64,000 nucleotides of DNA from Leisingera aquaemixtae. Lineage in GTDB: Bacteria > Pseudomonadota > Alphaproteobacteria > Rhodobacterales > Rhodobacteraceae. Under the pieces are notes generated by a model, which saw only the letters and a program-made list of their open reading frames with translations, ran no database searches and was not told the DNA's origin. Every line of letters begins with the position of its first letter. Within the stretch, counting starts at the first letter, position 1. The stretch spans positions 62,001 to 126,000 of the forward strand of contig NZ_JAHVJQ010000008.1 in assembly GCF_019801145.1 (NCBI RefSeq), in the 5' to 3' direction. Of this stretch, positions 51,629-61,314 are shown piece after piece. A program made the translations under genes and the position numbers.

Positions 51629-53698
51629 TTGCGCGACCCCCGCTATGATATTCTGTTCGAGCCGATGAAGATCGGCCCGCTCACCGCCAAAAACCGCTTT
51701 TACCAGGTGCCCCATTGCAACGGCGGCGGCTACCGTGACCCCTCTGCCGCGGCAGCGATGCGGGGCATCAAGGCCGAAGGCGGATGGGGCGTCATCTTCA
51801 CTGAACAGTGCGAGATGCATCACACCTCTGAAATCACGCCTTTCATCGAATTGCGCCTGTGGGAGGACAAGGACATCCCGCAGCTCAGGAAGATGTCGGA
51901 GCGGATGAAGACCCACGGCGCACTGGCCGGTATCCAGCTGGCCTACTCCGGGATCAACGGTCCGAACCTCTATTCCAAGGAGGTGCCGCTGGCGCCCTCT
52001 GCGCTGCCGATCCGCACCTTCACCAACGACCCGGTGCAAGCCCGCGCGCTGGACAAGCAGGACATCAAGGATCTGCGCCGCTGGTTCGTGAATGCGGCTA
52101 AGCGGTCCAAAGAGGCCGGGTTCGACCTGATCTGCCTTTACGGCGCGCATGGCTTTGGCATCTTTCAGCACTTCCTGAGCCGGGCGACCAACCAGCGTTC
52201 GGATGAATACGGCGGCTCCTTGGAAAACCGGGCGCGTTTCAGTCAGGAAGTGATTGCCGACATGCGCGATGCTGTGGGTGACACCATGGCGATTACGCTG
52301 CGGGTGTCGCTGGACGAGACTATCGGCGAGCTGGGTTTCTCCAACGCTGAGGTGCGTGACTATATCGAGATGAACAAGGACCTGCCGGACCTTTGGGACC
52401 TGGCACAGGGCACCTGGGAAGACTGCTCGGGCCCGTCGCGCTTCAAGGAAGAAGCCGCGCAGGAACAGCTGGTGCGGGGCATTCATGAGCTGACCGACAA
52501 GCCTATCGTTGGCGTCGGCCGCTTCACCAGCCCGGATGTGATGGCCAAGATGGTGAAGTCCGGCACGCTCGATTTCATCGGCTGTGCGCGCCCCTCGATT
52601 GCTGACCCCTTCCTGCCAAAGAAGATCGAGGAGGGCCGGATCGAGGACATCCGTGAATGCATCGGCTGCAACATCTGCATCACCGGCGACATGACCATGT
52701 CGATCAGCCGCTGCACCCAGAACCCGACCTTCATGGAGGAATGGCGCAAGGGCTGGCATCCGGAGAAGATGAATACCAAGGGTGACAGCTCCAACGTGCT
52801 GGTGGTCGGCTCCGGCCCTGCCGGCCTTGAAGCCGCCTGGGCGCTGTGCCGCCGCGGTTATGATGTGGCGGTGGCAGAGGCCAAGGATGTGATCGGCGGG
52901 CGTGTGACCCGCGAGCGCACACTGCCAGGCCTCAATGCCTGGGGCCGCGTTGTGGATTACCGCGACTACCAGCTGAGCCAGCGCCCCAATGTGGAGATCT
53001 ACCGCGAAAGCCCGCTGGATGCGGACAGTATCCTTGAGTTCGGTTTTGAGAACATATGTATCGCCACCGGCTCCACCTGGCGCCGGGACGGAGTCTCGCG
53101 CCAGCACGTAGTGCCAATGCCGATTGCAGAAGGGGCCAAGGTCTATACGCCGGACGACCTGATGGACGGCACCATCCCCGAAGGCCGCGTGGTGGTCTAT
53201 GACGACGATCACTATTACATGGGCGGCGTTCTGGCCGAACTGCTGGCCTCCAAGGGCGCGCAGGTGACGCTGGTCACGCCCTCGGCCTTTGTCAGCGACT
53301 GGACCAACAACACGCTGGAACAGGTGGCGATCCACCCGCGCCTGGTCGAGGCCGGGGTGGAGATCGTGCTGAACCGCGGGGTGACTGAAATCCACGCGGG
53401 CCATGTGGTCAGCAACTGCACCTACACGGACCGCACCTGGAACATCGAGGCGGATGCCGTGGTGATGGTCGCCTCGCGCACCGGCAACGACAGCCTCTAC
53501 GAAGAGCTGCGCGCCCGCGAGGCGGAATGGGCGGATGCCGGCATCAAGTCGGTCAAGATCATCGGCGACGCCAGCGCGCCTGGTCCGATTGCATGGGCGA
53601 CCTACGCGGGCCACCGCTATGCACGTGAGCTTGACGGCCCGGACATCGGCGATGCGCTGCCCTTCCGCCGCGAGATCACCGAGCTGGCCCTGGACTGA
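51629..53698 (+). CDS. Trimethylamine/dimethylamine dehydrogenase-type iron-sulfur flavoprotein
   Basis: A 689-residue protein of the old-yellow-enzyme/TMADH group: an N-terminal FMN barrel (YDILFEPMKIGPLTAKNRFYQ), a 4Fe-4S cluster in CIGCNICITGD and SRCTQNP near residues 343-363, and an NAD/FAD-like domain (VLVVGSGPAGLEAAWAL). The start is TTG at 51629, because GAAGGAGATGGAAA lies directly before it and there is no nearby ATG with the right N-terminus. It may demethylate a methylated amine such as a betaine or dimethylglycine. No electron-transfer flavoprotein genes are seen nearby. Confidence 0.85.
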   Translation: MRDPRYDILFEPMKIGPLTAKNRFYQVPHCNGGGYRDPSAAAAMRGIKAEGGWGVIFTEQCEMHHTSEITPFIELRLWEDKDIPQLRKMSERMKTHGALAGIQLAYSGINGPNLYSKEVPLAPSALPIRTFTNDPVQARALDKQDIKDLRRWFVNAAKRSKEAGFDLICLYGAHGFGIFQHFLSRATNQRSDEYGGSLENRARFSQEVIADMRDAVGDTMAITLRVSLDETIGELGFSNAEVRDYIEMNKDLPDLWDLAQGTWEDCSGPSRFKEEAAQEQLVRGIHELTDKPIVGVGRFTSPDVMAKMVKSGTLDFIGCARPSIADPFLPKKIEEGRIEDIRECIGCNICITGDMTMSISRCTQNPTFMEEWRKGWHPEKMNTKGDSSNVLVVGSGPAGLEAAWALCRRGYDVAVAEAKDVIGGRVTRERTLPGLNAWGRVVDYRDYQLSQRPNVEIYRESPLDADSILEFGFENICIATGSTWRRDGVSRQHVVPMPIAEGAKVYTPDDLMDGTIPEGRVVVYDDDHYYMGGVLAELLASKGAQVTLVTPSAFVSDWTNNTLEQVAIHPRLVEAGVEIVLNRGVTEIHAGHVVSNCTYTDRTWNIEADAVVMVASRTGNDSLYEELRAREAEWADAGIKSVKIIGDASAPGPIAWATYAGHRYARELDGPDIGDALPFRREITELALD

Positions 53699-53700
53699 CA

Positions 53701-54840
53701 ATGACAGCGACGCTGCACATACTGGAGCGGCTGACCGGGTTCGACACGGTCAGCCGCAACTCCAATCTGGAGCTGGCTGCCTATGTGGAGGGCTTCCTGG
53801 TTGAGCGGGGCTTTGCCGTGATGCGGCTGCCCTCGCCGGATGGCTCCAAGACCGGGTTATATGCAGAGAAAGGTCCGGGGGGGCAGGGGATTCTGCTGTC
53901 TGCGCACACGGATGTGGTGCCGGTGGACGGGCAGGACTGGACCCGCGACCCGTTCCGTCTGACCCGTGATGGCAGCCGGGTCTATGGCCGCGGGTCCACC
54001 GATATGAAGGGCTATGTTGCCAGTGCCTTGGCTTTGGCTGATCGGGCGGCGAAAGCAGAACTGAAAGAGCCGCTGAAGATCGCGCTGTCCTATGACGAGG
54101 AAGTCGGCTGCGTCGGTATCCAGGAGATGCTGGAGCGCCTGGCGCTGCTGATCGGCAAGCCGCGGGCCTGTTTCGTGGGGGAGCCGACGGAGATGAAAGT
54201 CGCCATCGGCCACAAAGGCAAGGCTGCCTTGCGTGCGGTTTGCCATGGCCAAAGCGGCCACTCCGCACTTGCCCCGAATTTAACCAACGCTTTGCATCTG
54301 GCTGGAGACTTCCTGGCCGAACTGCGGGCGCTGCAGGAGGATTTTGCTGCCAATGGCGCGCGGGATGCAGCTTACGCAGTGCCGTACTCGACCGTGCATG
54401 TCGGCAAGATGATCGGCGGCACAGCGCTTAACATCGTGCCGGACCGGGCAGAGCTGACATTCGAATACCGCCATCTGGCGGCGGACCGCGGCGAGGACAT
54501 CCTGGCCCGCATCCATGCTGCCGCCGAGCGGGTCAGCAGCCGTTTCCCGGCGAAGGCCTGCATCGAGGTCGAGCAGTACAACGCCTATCCCGGCCTCGAC
54601 GTGTCCGCAGACAGCCCTGTCGTCCCTTTTGCCCAGAAGCTCGCCCAGAGCCACACCACCACCAAGGTCGCCTTTGGCACTGAGGCCGGGTTCTTTGACC
54701 AGTTGGGTATCCCCACGGTGGTCTGCGGTCCGGGTTCGATGGAGGGGCAGGGGCACAAGCCCGACGAGTATCTGGAGCTGAGCCAGCTCAGCCAATGCGA
54801 CGCGATGATGGACCGGATTCTGGAAGATCTGACAACTTAA
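53701..54840 (+). CDS. argE: M20 family acetylornithine deacetylase
   Basis: A 379-residue M20 metallo-deacylase with HTDVVPVD and GRGSTDMKGYVAS (metal ligands), YDEEVGCVG (Glu pair), HKGKAALRAVCHGQSGHSA and the final GPGSMEGQGHKPDEYLELSQL. It resembles ArgE of Rhodobacterales that removes N-acetyl from ornithine. It starts two bases after the iron-sulfur flavoprotein stop, so a role on an acylated catabolic intermediate is equally likely; ArgE is the usual name given. Confidence 0.82.
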   Translation: MTATLHILERLTGFDTVSRNSNLELAAYVEGFLVERGFAVMRLPSPDGSKTGLYAEKGPGGQGILLSAHTDVVPVDGQDWTRDPFRLTRDGSRVYGRGSTDMKGYVASALALADRAAKAELKEPLKIALSYDEEVGCVGIQEMLERLALLIGKPRACFVGEPTEMKVAIGHKGKAALRAVCHGQSGHSALAPNLTNALHLAGDFLAELRALQEDFAANGARDAAYAVPYSTVHVGKMIGGTALNIVPDRAELTFEYRHLAADRGEDILARIHAAAERVSSRFPAKACIEVEQYNAYPGLDVSADSPVVPFAQKLAQSHTTTKVAFGTEAGFFDQLGIPTVVCGPGSMEGQGHKPDEYLELSQLSQCDAMMDRILEDLTT

Positions 54841-54850
54841 GGAATGTGAC

Positions 54851-55231
54851 ATGGCAATGACCGCCTATCTGCAAACCATGGAACGCGGAGACCTGGAGCC
54901 TTGGGGCACGCCGGAGGACATCGGTTCGGAAACCATTGAAGGCACGCCTGAATGTGCGGGCAGTTTTGCGCTGGGCACTCCCGGTGATCCGGTGTTTGGC
55001 GGTTTGTATAGCGTGACCAAGGGCAAGTACCGCGTCACTTACGGCTTTCACGAGCACGCTACCTTGCTGGACGGTGAGGTGGCACTGACCAATGAAGCCA
55101 ATGGCGAAACCGTGATCTATGGACCGGGTGATAGCTGGATCATTGCCAAGGGCACCCCTGTCCTATGGGACATCCGCAGCAACATTGCGCGCAAATCCTA
55201 TCTGGCGGTGACCACGGATCTTCCCGTGTGA
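54851..55231 (+). CDS. Cupin-domain protein (DUF861-like)
   Basis: A 126-residue cupin with HEHATLLDGEVALTNE and GPGDSWIIAKGTPVLWDI, the pattern of the EutQ/DUF861 cupin group. It follows the deacetylase by 10 bases and its stop overlaps the next start by one base (TGATG). The function is unknown. Confidence 0.78.
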   Translation: MAMTAYLQTMERGDLEPWGTPEDIGSETIEGTPECAGSFALGTPGDPVFGGLYSVTKGKYRVTYGFHEHATLLDGEVALTNEANGETVIYGPGDSWIIAKGTPVLWDIRSNIARKSYLAVTTDLPV

Positions 55232-55482
55232 TGGCGGAAATCACCTGGTTCGACGCGCTCGGGCTTGCCGGCTCGGTGATCATCGTTGCGGCCTATTATC
55301 TGGCCACGCGTGGTGCGCTGCCTGCGGACAGGATCCCGTTCAATGCCGCAAATATCGCGGGCGGTGCGCTGGTGATGCTGTCGCTGGTCTACCGCCCCAA
55401 CCTCGGCGCCATCGTGATCGAGGTGATGTTCTTGCTGATTGCTGTGCTTGCCATCCTGCGGAACCTGCGGGCCAGAGCTTAA
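55231..55482 (+). CDS. Small membrane protein, CBU_0592-like
   Basis: An 83-residue protein with three hydrophobic segments (LGLAGSVIIVAAYYLATRGAL, ANIAGGALVMLSLVY, IVIEVMFLLIAVLAILRNL). It fits the CBU_0592 small-membrane-protein group. The ATG overlaps the cupin stop by one base. It ends four bases into the converging aspartase gene. Role unknown. Confidence 0.65.
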   Translation: MAEITWFDALGLAGSVIIVAAYYLATRGALPADRIPFNAANIAGGALVMLSLVYRPNLGAIVIEVMFLLIAVLAILRNLRARA

Positions 55483-56879
55483 CGCTCCGGCCCGTTCAGC
55501 GTGGCAGCGGGTGACAGGATTTCATAAATCCTGTCCGCAGGCAGGCTGCCCTCTTCCTCCAGTACGGCGCGGATGCTGCGGCCCGAGGACAGCGCTGCCT
55601 TGGCTATCCTGGCGGCGGCGTCGTAACCTAGATGCGGGGCAAGAGCAGTGGCCAGCACCAGGCTGTTGTCCAGCAGGGCGGCGCAGCGGTCTGCATTAGC
55701 AGTAATGCCGTTCACGCATTTCTCCGTTAGCACGTCAACGGCGTTTCTCAGGATGCGGATGGATTCTAGCAGGTTGTAGGCGACCACCGGCTCCATTGCA
55801 TTCAGCTGCAGTTGCCCTGCTTCCGCAGCCATGGTGATGGTGAGGTCATTGCCAATCACCTGGAAACAGACCTGATTGACCACCTCTGGGATTACAGGGT
55901 TCACTTTGCCCGGCATGATCGACGACCCCGCCTGTACCGCGGGCAGGGTGATCTCGCCAAGTCCGGCGCGGGGGCCGGAGGACAAAAGCCGCAGGTCATT
56001 GCAGATCTTCGAGAGCTTCACCGCCACCCGTTTCAGGATGCCGGAATAGGCGACAAAGGCGCCTAGGTCGGACGAGGCCTCGATCAGGTTGCCCGCTTGC
56101 TGTAGCTCAAACCCGGACATTTCCGACAGATACTGCAGCGCCAGCGGGGCATAGCCGGGTTCGGCGTTGACGCCTGTGCCGATCGCGGTGCCGCCCAGGT
56201 TAACCTCGGTCAGCAGGCGGCTGACATCGCGCAGCCGGTCGACGTCCTCGCCCACGGTGACGGCAAAGGAGGCGAATTCCATGCCCAGAGACATCGGCAC
56301 CGCGTCCTGCAGCTGGGTGCGGCCAACCTTGGGGATGCCGTCAAAGGCCTCTGCACGTTCGCCGAATGCCTGCTGCAGCCGGTGCAGCGCCTCGCACAGC
56401 GGTTCGGTGCTGGCCAGCACCGCCAGCCGGATCGCGGTCGGGTAGACGTCATTGGTGGACTGACCGTGGTTCACGTCGTCATTCGGGTGCAGATGCGCGT
56501 AGCTACCGGGCGGGTGCCCCATATGCAGCAGCGCCAGATTGGCGATCACCTCATTGGCGTTCATGTTGGTGGAGGTGCCCGCCCCGCCCTGGATCATGTC
56601 GACGCTAAAGTGCCGGTGGTGGCGGCCGCGCACAATCTCCTTGCAGACGACGGCAATTGCCTTTGCCTTCTCCGTCACCAGGCCGCCGGTTTCCTCATTG
56701 GCGCGGGCGGCGGCGGATTTCACCATCGCCAGCGCCCGCACCAGTGCAGGGAAATGCGACAACGGCACCCCGGTGATCGGGAAGTTCTGCCGGGCCCGCT
56801 CTGTCTGGATGCCGTGCAGGCAATCTGCGGGCAGCTCAACCTGGCCGATGGAATCCCGTTCCGTGCGCGTTTTTTGCAT
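55479..56879 (-). CDS. aspA: Aspartate ammonia-lyase
   Basis: A 466-residue fumarase/aspartase-superfamily enzyme with the signature GSSIMPGKVNPVIPE, an N-terminal QGGAGTSTNMNANEVIANLAL and STNDVYPTAIRLAV, typical of AspA. It deaminates aspartate to fumarate and ammonia in the cytoplasm. It is divergent from the Pot-type transporter across about 260 bases. Fumarase C is less likely given the N-terminal sequence. Confidence 0.85.
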   Translation of the reverse strand: MQKTRTERDSIGQVELPADCLHGIQTERARQNFPITGVPLSHFPALVRALAMVKSAAARANEETGGLVTEKAKAIAVVCKEIVRGRHHRHFSVDMIQGGAGTSTNMNANEVIANLALLHMGHPPGSYAHLHPNDDVNHGQSTNDVYPTAIRLAVLASTEPLCEALHRLQQAFGERAEAFDGIPKVGRTQLQDAVPMSLGMEFASFAVTVGEDVDRLRDVSRLLTEVNLGGTAIGTGVNAEPGYAPLALQYLSEMSGFELQQAGNLIEASSDLGAFVAYSGILKRVAVKLSKICNDLRLLSSGPRAGLGEITLPAVQAGSSIMPGKVNPVIPEVVNQVCFQVIGNDLTITMAAEAGQLQLNAMEPVVAYNLLESIRILRNAVDVLTEKCVNGITANADRCAALLDNSLVLATALAPHLGYDAAARIAKAALSSGRSIRAVLEEEGSLPADRIYEILSPAATLNGPER

Positions 56880-57140
56880 TGTCTGCTGTCCTGCTGCTGG
56901 GATGTCTTCTGTGACCTTAACAATATCTGCTGCCGCGCCAAAGCTGTGGTTTCCGCTGCGCGGATTAGGAGCTGCCGAAGCAGGCGCAGGACTGGTCTGG
57001 GAGTGGTCAATTCATTGATTTTGAAGTTATTTTAAAAGGTTAGGCAAAGGCTAACATTTGCTGAGGGAGTCAATTCTTAAGCAAGCCCCCCGGCCTTCCT
57101 ATGCTGGTTCAAACGACACGCGGCAGATGGGGAGGCGCAA
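56880..57140. promoter_or_regulatory. Divergent promoter region, aspA / potA
   Basis: This AT-rich stretch contains AGTTATTTTAAAAGG near 57025 and a weak inverted repeat GTTAG-GCAAAGG-CTAAC (57040-57055 approximately). It must serve both the aspartase gene and the polyamine transporter genes. No stronger motif was identified. Confidence 0.35.
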
Positions 57141-58232
57141 GTGCCTGGCAACAAGACAGATGCGATTGATGTGCGGAATGCGGTCAAACGCTATGGGGAC
57201 TTCACCGCCCTTAAGCGGATCTCGCTGACCATCAAGGACAATGAGTTTTTCACTCTGCTGGGCCCTTCGGGTTGCGGCAAGACCACCCTCTTGCGGATGA
57301 TCGCCGGGTTCGAGGATGTGACCGAGGGTGAGATCCTGCTTTACGGCGACGAGATCGAAAGCCTGCCGCCGCATCAGCGCCCGGTGAACACCGTGTTCCA
57401 GAACTACGCGCTGTTCCCGCATCTGACCATTCTGGACAACGTGGCCTTTGGCCTGGAGATGCGCGGCAAATCCAAAGCCGCCGCCCGCAAGCGCGCGGGC
57501 GAGATGCTGGAACTGGTCCAGCTGTCGCAATTCGCTGCACGCAAACCGTCCCAGCTCTCAGGCGGCCAGCAGCAGCGTGTGGCGCTGGCGCGTGCGCTGG
57601 CGCCACAGCCTAAAGTCCTTCTGCTGGACGAGCCGCTGTCGGCGCTCGACCTGAAGCTGCGCAAGGCCATGCAGCTGGAACTGAAACATCTGCAGCGGGA
57701 AACCGGGATCACCTTCATCTTCGTGACCCACGACCAGGAAGAAGCGCTGACCATGTCCGACCGCATCGCGGTGATGTCAGCGGGCGAGATGCAGCAACTG
57801 GGCACCCCGACCGAAATCTATGAACAACCGCGCAACATGTTCGTGGCGGATTTCATAGGCGAGACAAACCTGCTGGAAGTCTCGGTTGATCAAGTCATGA
57901 ACGGCCGCGCGCTCTGCCACCTGGGCGGCGGCCACGCGCTGACCTGTAACTCGGTCGAGGGCATCGGCGAAGGCGCCAAGGTGCATATGTCTGTGCGGCC
58001 GGAACGGCTGTTTATGTCCGATGTGCCGGTGGAGACCGAGAGCCTCAAGGGCCGGGTTGCAGAGAACATCTTTGTCGGCACCGACATCAGCACGCTGGTC
58101 GATCTGGCCGAGGGGCCGCAGTTCATTGTGCGGACCTCCAATTCCGACCGCGGCAATAAGCGGATCTTTGAGCCGGGCAGCGAGATTTTCGTCAACATGG
58201 AGCTGGGGGCCGGGCGCCTCCTGATGGACTGA
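57141..58232 (+). CDS. potA: Spermidine/putrescine-type ABC transporter ATP-binding protein
   Basis: A 363-residue ATPase with Walker A GPSGCGKTT, LSGGQQQRVALARAL, Walker B VLLLDEPLSALD, H-loop FVTHDQEEALTMSDR and a C-terminal TOBE-like domain (NLLEVSVDQV...SVRPERL). The start is GTG at 57141, supported by GGGGAGGCGCAA. The stop overlaps the potB start (TGATG). Confidence 0.88.
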   Translation: MPGNKTDAIDVRNAVKRYGDFTALKRISLTIKDNEFFTLLGPSGCGKTTLLRMIAGFEDVTEGEILLYGDEIESLPPHQRPVNTVFQNYALFPHLTILDNVAFGLEMRGKSKAAARKRAGEMLELVQLSQFAARKPSQLSGGQQQRVALARALAPQPKVLLLDEPLSALDLKLRKAMQLELKHLQRETGITFIFVTHDQEEALTMSDRIAVMSAGEMQQLGTPTEIYEQPRNMFVADFIGETNLLEVSVDQVMNGRALCHLGGGHALTCNSVEGIGEGAKVHMSVRPERLFMSDVPVETESLKGRVAENIFVGTDISTLVDLAEGPQFIVRTSNSDRGNKRIFEPGSEIFVNMELGAGRLLMD

Positions 58233-59161
58233 TGGCAGCAGGCGCAGCAAGCGGCGGTTCAGCCCGCGCAGACACATACAAGGACGCCCGCGGCTGGCTG
58301 CTGCTGCCGTCCTGGGCGGTGCTCGGCATCTTTGTGCTGGGTCCCGTCTGCATGATGCTGATCTATTCCTTCCTGACCAAGGAATTCCGCGGTGGAGTGA
58401 TCTGGGAGTTCAGCCTCGCGGCCTATGACCAGTTCTTCTTTGACCGCGGGTTGTTCGGGGATGAGCCCCCCAGCATCGAATGGACCTATATCACCATCTT
58501 CTGGCGTTCGATCTGGCAGGCCGGGGCGGCGACGCTGCTCAGCCTTCTGATCGGCTTCCCCACCGCCTATTTCATCGCCACGCGGCCCGAAAATGTGCGG
58601 CCTGTCTGGGTGTTCCTGATCACCATTCCCTATTGGGTGAACCTGCTGATCCGCACCGTTTCGATGAAGTTCCTGCTGCGCGATCAGGGGCCGCTGAATG
58701 ATTTCCTGATCGGCACCGGGCTGATCGACAGCCCCATTCACATCGTCAACACCAACTTTGCGGTGCAGCTGGGCCTGTTCTACTCCTACCTACCGTTCAT
58801 GGTGCTGCCGGTCTATGCGGCGGTGGAACGCTACAACTTCTCGCTCAGTGAGGCTGCGGCGGATCTCTATGCCAGCAAATGGACCACCCTGCGCCGGATC
58901 GTGCTGCCCGCGGTGAAACCGGGCGTCGTAGCGGGCTGCATCCTGGTGTTCGTGCCGTCGATGGGATCCTTTCTGGCGCCCGATCTGCTGGGCGGCGCCA
59001 AGAACTTCATGATCGGATCGCTGATTGAGGAGCAGTTCAAGGGCAACGCAGGCAACTGGCCGTTCGGCGCCGCCGCCTCAATGATCCTGCTGACCATGGT
59101 GCTGATCATTCTGATGTTCTCCGCCCGCCAGCAGGCCAAAGCAGACAAGACAGAGGGCTGA
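58232..59161 (+). CDS. potB: Polyamine-type ABC transporter permease
   Basis: A 309-residue inner-membrane protein with six or more hydrophobic segments and an EAA-loop in YNFSLSEAAADLYASKWTTLRRIVLPAVKPG. It is coupled to potA by overlap and followed by potC after three bases. It forms the channel with PotC. Confidence 0.87.
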   Translation: MAAGAASGGSARADTYKDARGWLLLPSWAVLGIFVLGPVCMMLIYSFLTKEFRGGVIWEFSLAAYDQFFFDRGLFGDEPPSIEWTYITIFWRSIWQAGAATLLSLLIGFPTAYFIATRPENVRPVWVFLITIPYWVNLLIRTVSMKFLLRDQGPLNDFLIGTGLIDSPIHIVNTNFAVQLGLFYSYLPFMVLPVYAAVERYNFSLSEAAADLYASKWTTLRRIVLPAVKPGVVAGCILVFVPSMGSFLAPDLLGGAKNFMIGSLIEEQFKGNAGNWPFGAAASMILLTMVLIILMFSARQQAKADKTEG

Positions 59162-59164
59162 GCC

Positions 59165-59974
59165 ATGGCGCATGTGAATGACAATATCAAAGCCTACAAG
59201 GGCTTCCGCTCCGTCACCCTGCTGTGTCTGGTGGTCCTATATGCCCCGCTGGTGATCGTCACCATCTACAGCTTCAACGCCTCCCAATCGATCACCAACT
59301 GGGAAGGGATTTCCCTGCGCTGGTACGCCGATGTGTTCACCGGGCCGGAAAGCGAGAAGTTCAAAGTCGCAGCCTTCAACAGCTTCACCATCGCGATCAT
59401 TGCGGCCACTTGCAGCACTGCAATTGCGACACTGGCGGCCACAGCGATGGTCCGCGGCGGCAACTTCAAGCTGCGCACCGTGTCTTTCGGCCTGATCTCA
59501 CTGCCGTTGATGGTGCCGGAGATCGTGACTGCGGTGGCCACGTTGATCTTCTTCAATTCGATCGGCTTCACCCGCGGCTACATGACCATCCTGGTTGCTC
59601 ATATCGCCTTTTGCATACCCTTCGCCTACCTGCCGATTTCGGCCCGGATGCAGGGGATCGAGGACAGCTTCGAACAGGCGGCGATGGATCTTTACGCAAC
59701 CCGCAGGCAGGCCTTCACTAAGATCCTGATGCCGCTGATGGCACCGGGTATCATCTCCGGCTTCCTGCTGGCCTTCATCGTCTCGCTCGACGACTTCATC
59801 ATCACCAACTTCGTCAAGGGCGCGGGTATCGAGACACTGCCCACCGCGATCTTCGGCTCCGTCAAACAGGGCATCAAACCCAACATCATGGCGATCTCGA
59901 CCATGCTGCTGAGCGTCTCCATCGTGATGGTCACCATCAGCTACTTCGTCAGCAAGTCCGACAATACAAAATGA
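59165..59974 (+). CDS. potC: Polyamine-type ABC transporter permease
   Basis: A 269-residue permease with six hydrophobic segments and the EAA-loop [33 protein letters not shown]-like [14 protein letters not shown] at the N-terminus and [14 protein letters not shown] near the end match PotC. It lies in the potABCD operon. Confidence 0.87.
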   Translation: MAHVNDNIKAYKGFRSVTLLCLVVLYAPLVIVTIYSFNASQSITNWEGISLRWYADVFTGPESEKFKVAAFNSFTIAIIAATCSTAIATLAATAMVRGGNFKLRTVSFGLISLPLMVPEIVTAVATLIFFNSIGFTRGYMTILVAHIAFCIPFAYLPISARMQGIEDSFEQAAMDLYATRRQAFTKILMPLMAPGIISGFLLAFIVSLDDFIITNFVKGAGIETLPTAIFGSVKQGIKPNIMAISTMLLSVSIVMVTISYFVSKSDNTK

Positions 59975-59994
59975 TCCAACCCGGAGGAAAACAC

Positions 59995-61032
59995 ATGAAA
60001 AACCTGCTGATAGCCAGCGCCGCAACCCTTGCTTTGAGTGTTGCCGCCAATGCCGCCGCGGCCGAGGGCAAACTGGTCCTCTACCACTGGTTCGAATACA
60101 TGCCGCAGGAGGTGCTGGACAAGTTCACAGCGGAAACCGGCATCGAGGTGACAATGGACACCTACGATTCCAATGAATCCATGCTGGCAACGCTGAAGGC
60201 TGGTGGCATGGGCACCTATGATCTGGCAGTGCCGGGCGACTATATGGTCAGCATCATGGCAGGCGAGGGCCTGCTGGACACCATTGCCGACGGCGAACTG
60301 GCCAACAAGGGCAACATCGCCCCGGAGTGGGCCGACCCCAGTTTCGACCCGGGCCGCGCTTCCTCGATCCCCTACCAGTGGGGATCCACCTCCTTTGCTG
60401 TGAACCGCGACGCCTACAGCGGCGACATCCAGACCACCGACATCCTGTTCAACCCGCCGGCAGAGCTGTCGGGTAAGATCAACATGCTGGACAGCCAGGG
60501 TGAGGTGATGGCGATGGCTTCGCTGCATCTGGGGATCCCGCAATGCTCCGCCGACCGGGAACAGCTAAAGGCGCTGAATGCCATGCTGCAGGACGCCAAG
60601 CAGCATTGGGCCTCGTTCAACTCAGACACTGCCAAGGAAGTGCTGGTGTCCGGCGACGCGGCAGTCGGGCAGATCTACGATGGCTTTGCTGCCAAGGCGA
60701 GAGAGGAGGGCGCCAATGTGGAATATGCCTATCCGACCCAGGGCTACGTCGCCTGGATGGACAATGTGGTTCTGCTGAAAGACGCCCCCAACCGCGATAA
60801 TGCTCTGAAGTTCATGGACTTCCTGCTGGAACCGGAAAACATCGCCGCCGTCACCAACTATGCGCAGTACAATGCCGGGGTGACCGGGGTCGCCGATTTC
60901 CTGGATCCCGCTCTGGCCGCGCAACCGGAAAAGAACCCTCATGCCGATGCGGGCGATGGCGTATTCATTGAGGTCTGCGACCAGGAGACCCAAGCGGTCT
61001 ACGACCAGATCTGGACCAACCTCAAGAAGTAA
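59995..61032 (+). CDS. potD: Polyamine-type ABC transporter substrate-binding protein
   Basis: A 345-residue periplasmic protein with signal peptide NLLIASAATLALSVAANAAAA and PotD/PotF features: LVLYHWFEYMPQEVLDKF, GMGTYDLAVPGDYMV and SIPYQWGSTSFAVN. The ATG at 59995 follows GGAGGAAAACAC; the longer start at 59971 is not supported. The ligand is probably spermidine, putrescine or a related amine. Confidence 0.87.
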   Translation: MKNLLIASAATLALSVAANAAAAEGKLVLYHWFEYMPQEVLDKFTAETGIEVTMDTYDSNESMLATLKAGGMGTYDLAVPGDYMVSIMAGEGLLDTIADGELANKGNIAPEWADPSFDPGRASSIPYQWGSTSFAVNRDAYSGDIQTTDILFNPPAELSGKINMLDSQGEVMAMASLHLGIPQCSADREQLKALNAMLQDAKQHWASFNSDTAKEVLVSGDAAVGQIYDGFAAKAREEGANVEYAYPTQGYVAWMDNVVLLKDAPNRDNALKFMDFLLEPENIAAVTNYAQYNAGVTGVADFLDPALAAQPEKNPHADAGDGVFIEVCDQETQAVYDQIWTNLKK

Positions 61033-61065
61033 GAACCTCCCCTGAATGCCCGCTAGGGCAAACTG

Positions 61066-61094
61066 CCCCGGGCATGCATCGCCCGGGGTCTTTT
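61066..61094 (+). terminator. Terminator of the potABCD operon
   Basis: CCCCGGGC (61066-61073) pairs perfectly with GCCCGGGG (61081-61088) around seven bases and is followed by TCTTTTGT. It begins 34 bases after the PotD stop. Confidence 0.85.
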
Positions 61095-61314
61095 GTGTCG
61101 GATTGAGAAGCGGTGGCAGTCCTTGGATCTGTTTGGAACGGGGGCCGGTTTTCTGCTTGCTGGCAAACGGACCTGCGGACGGCACAGCAAATACAGCACG
61201 CTGCCGCATTGTTGACCGGCAGCTTGTGATCCACCATCCTGCGGTAACGTCCGCCACAAGCGGCTTGGCCCAGGGCGGATATCTTGCGGCGGTCATGACA
61301 GTGAGGCCAGCCTA

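Noticed and set aside
51548-53701. A 717-codon minus-strand frame
   Set aside because: It is antisense to the TMADH-type gene, which has FMN and iron-sulfur motifs.
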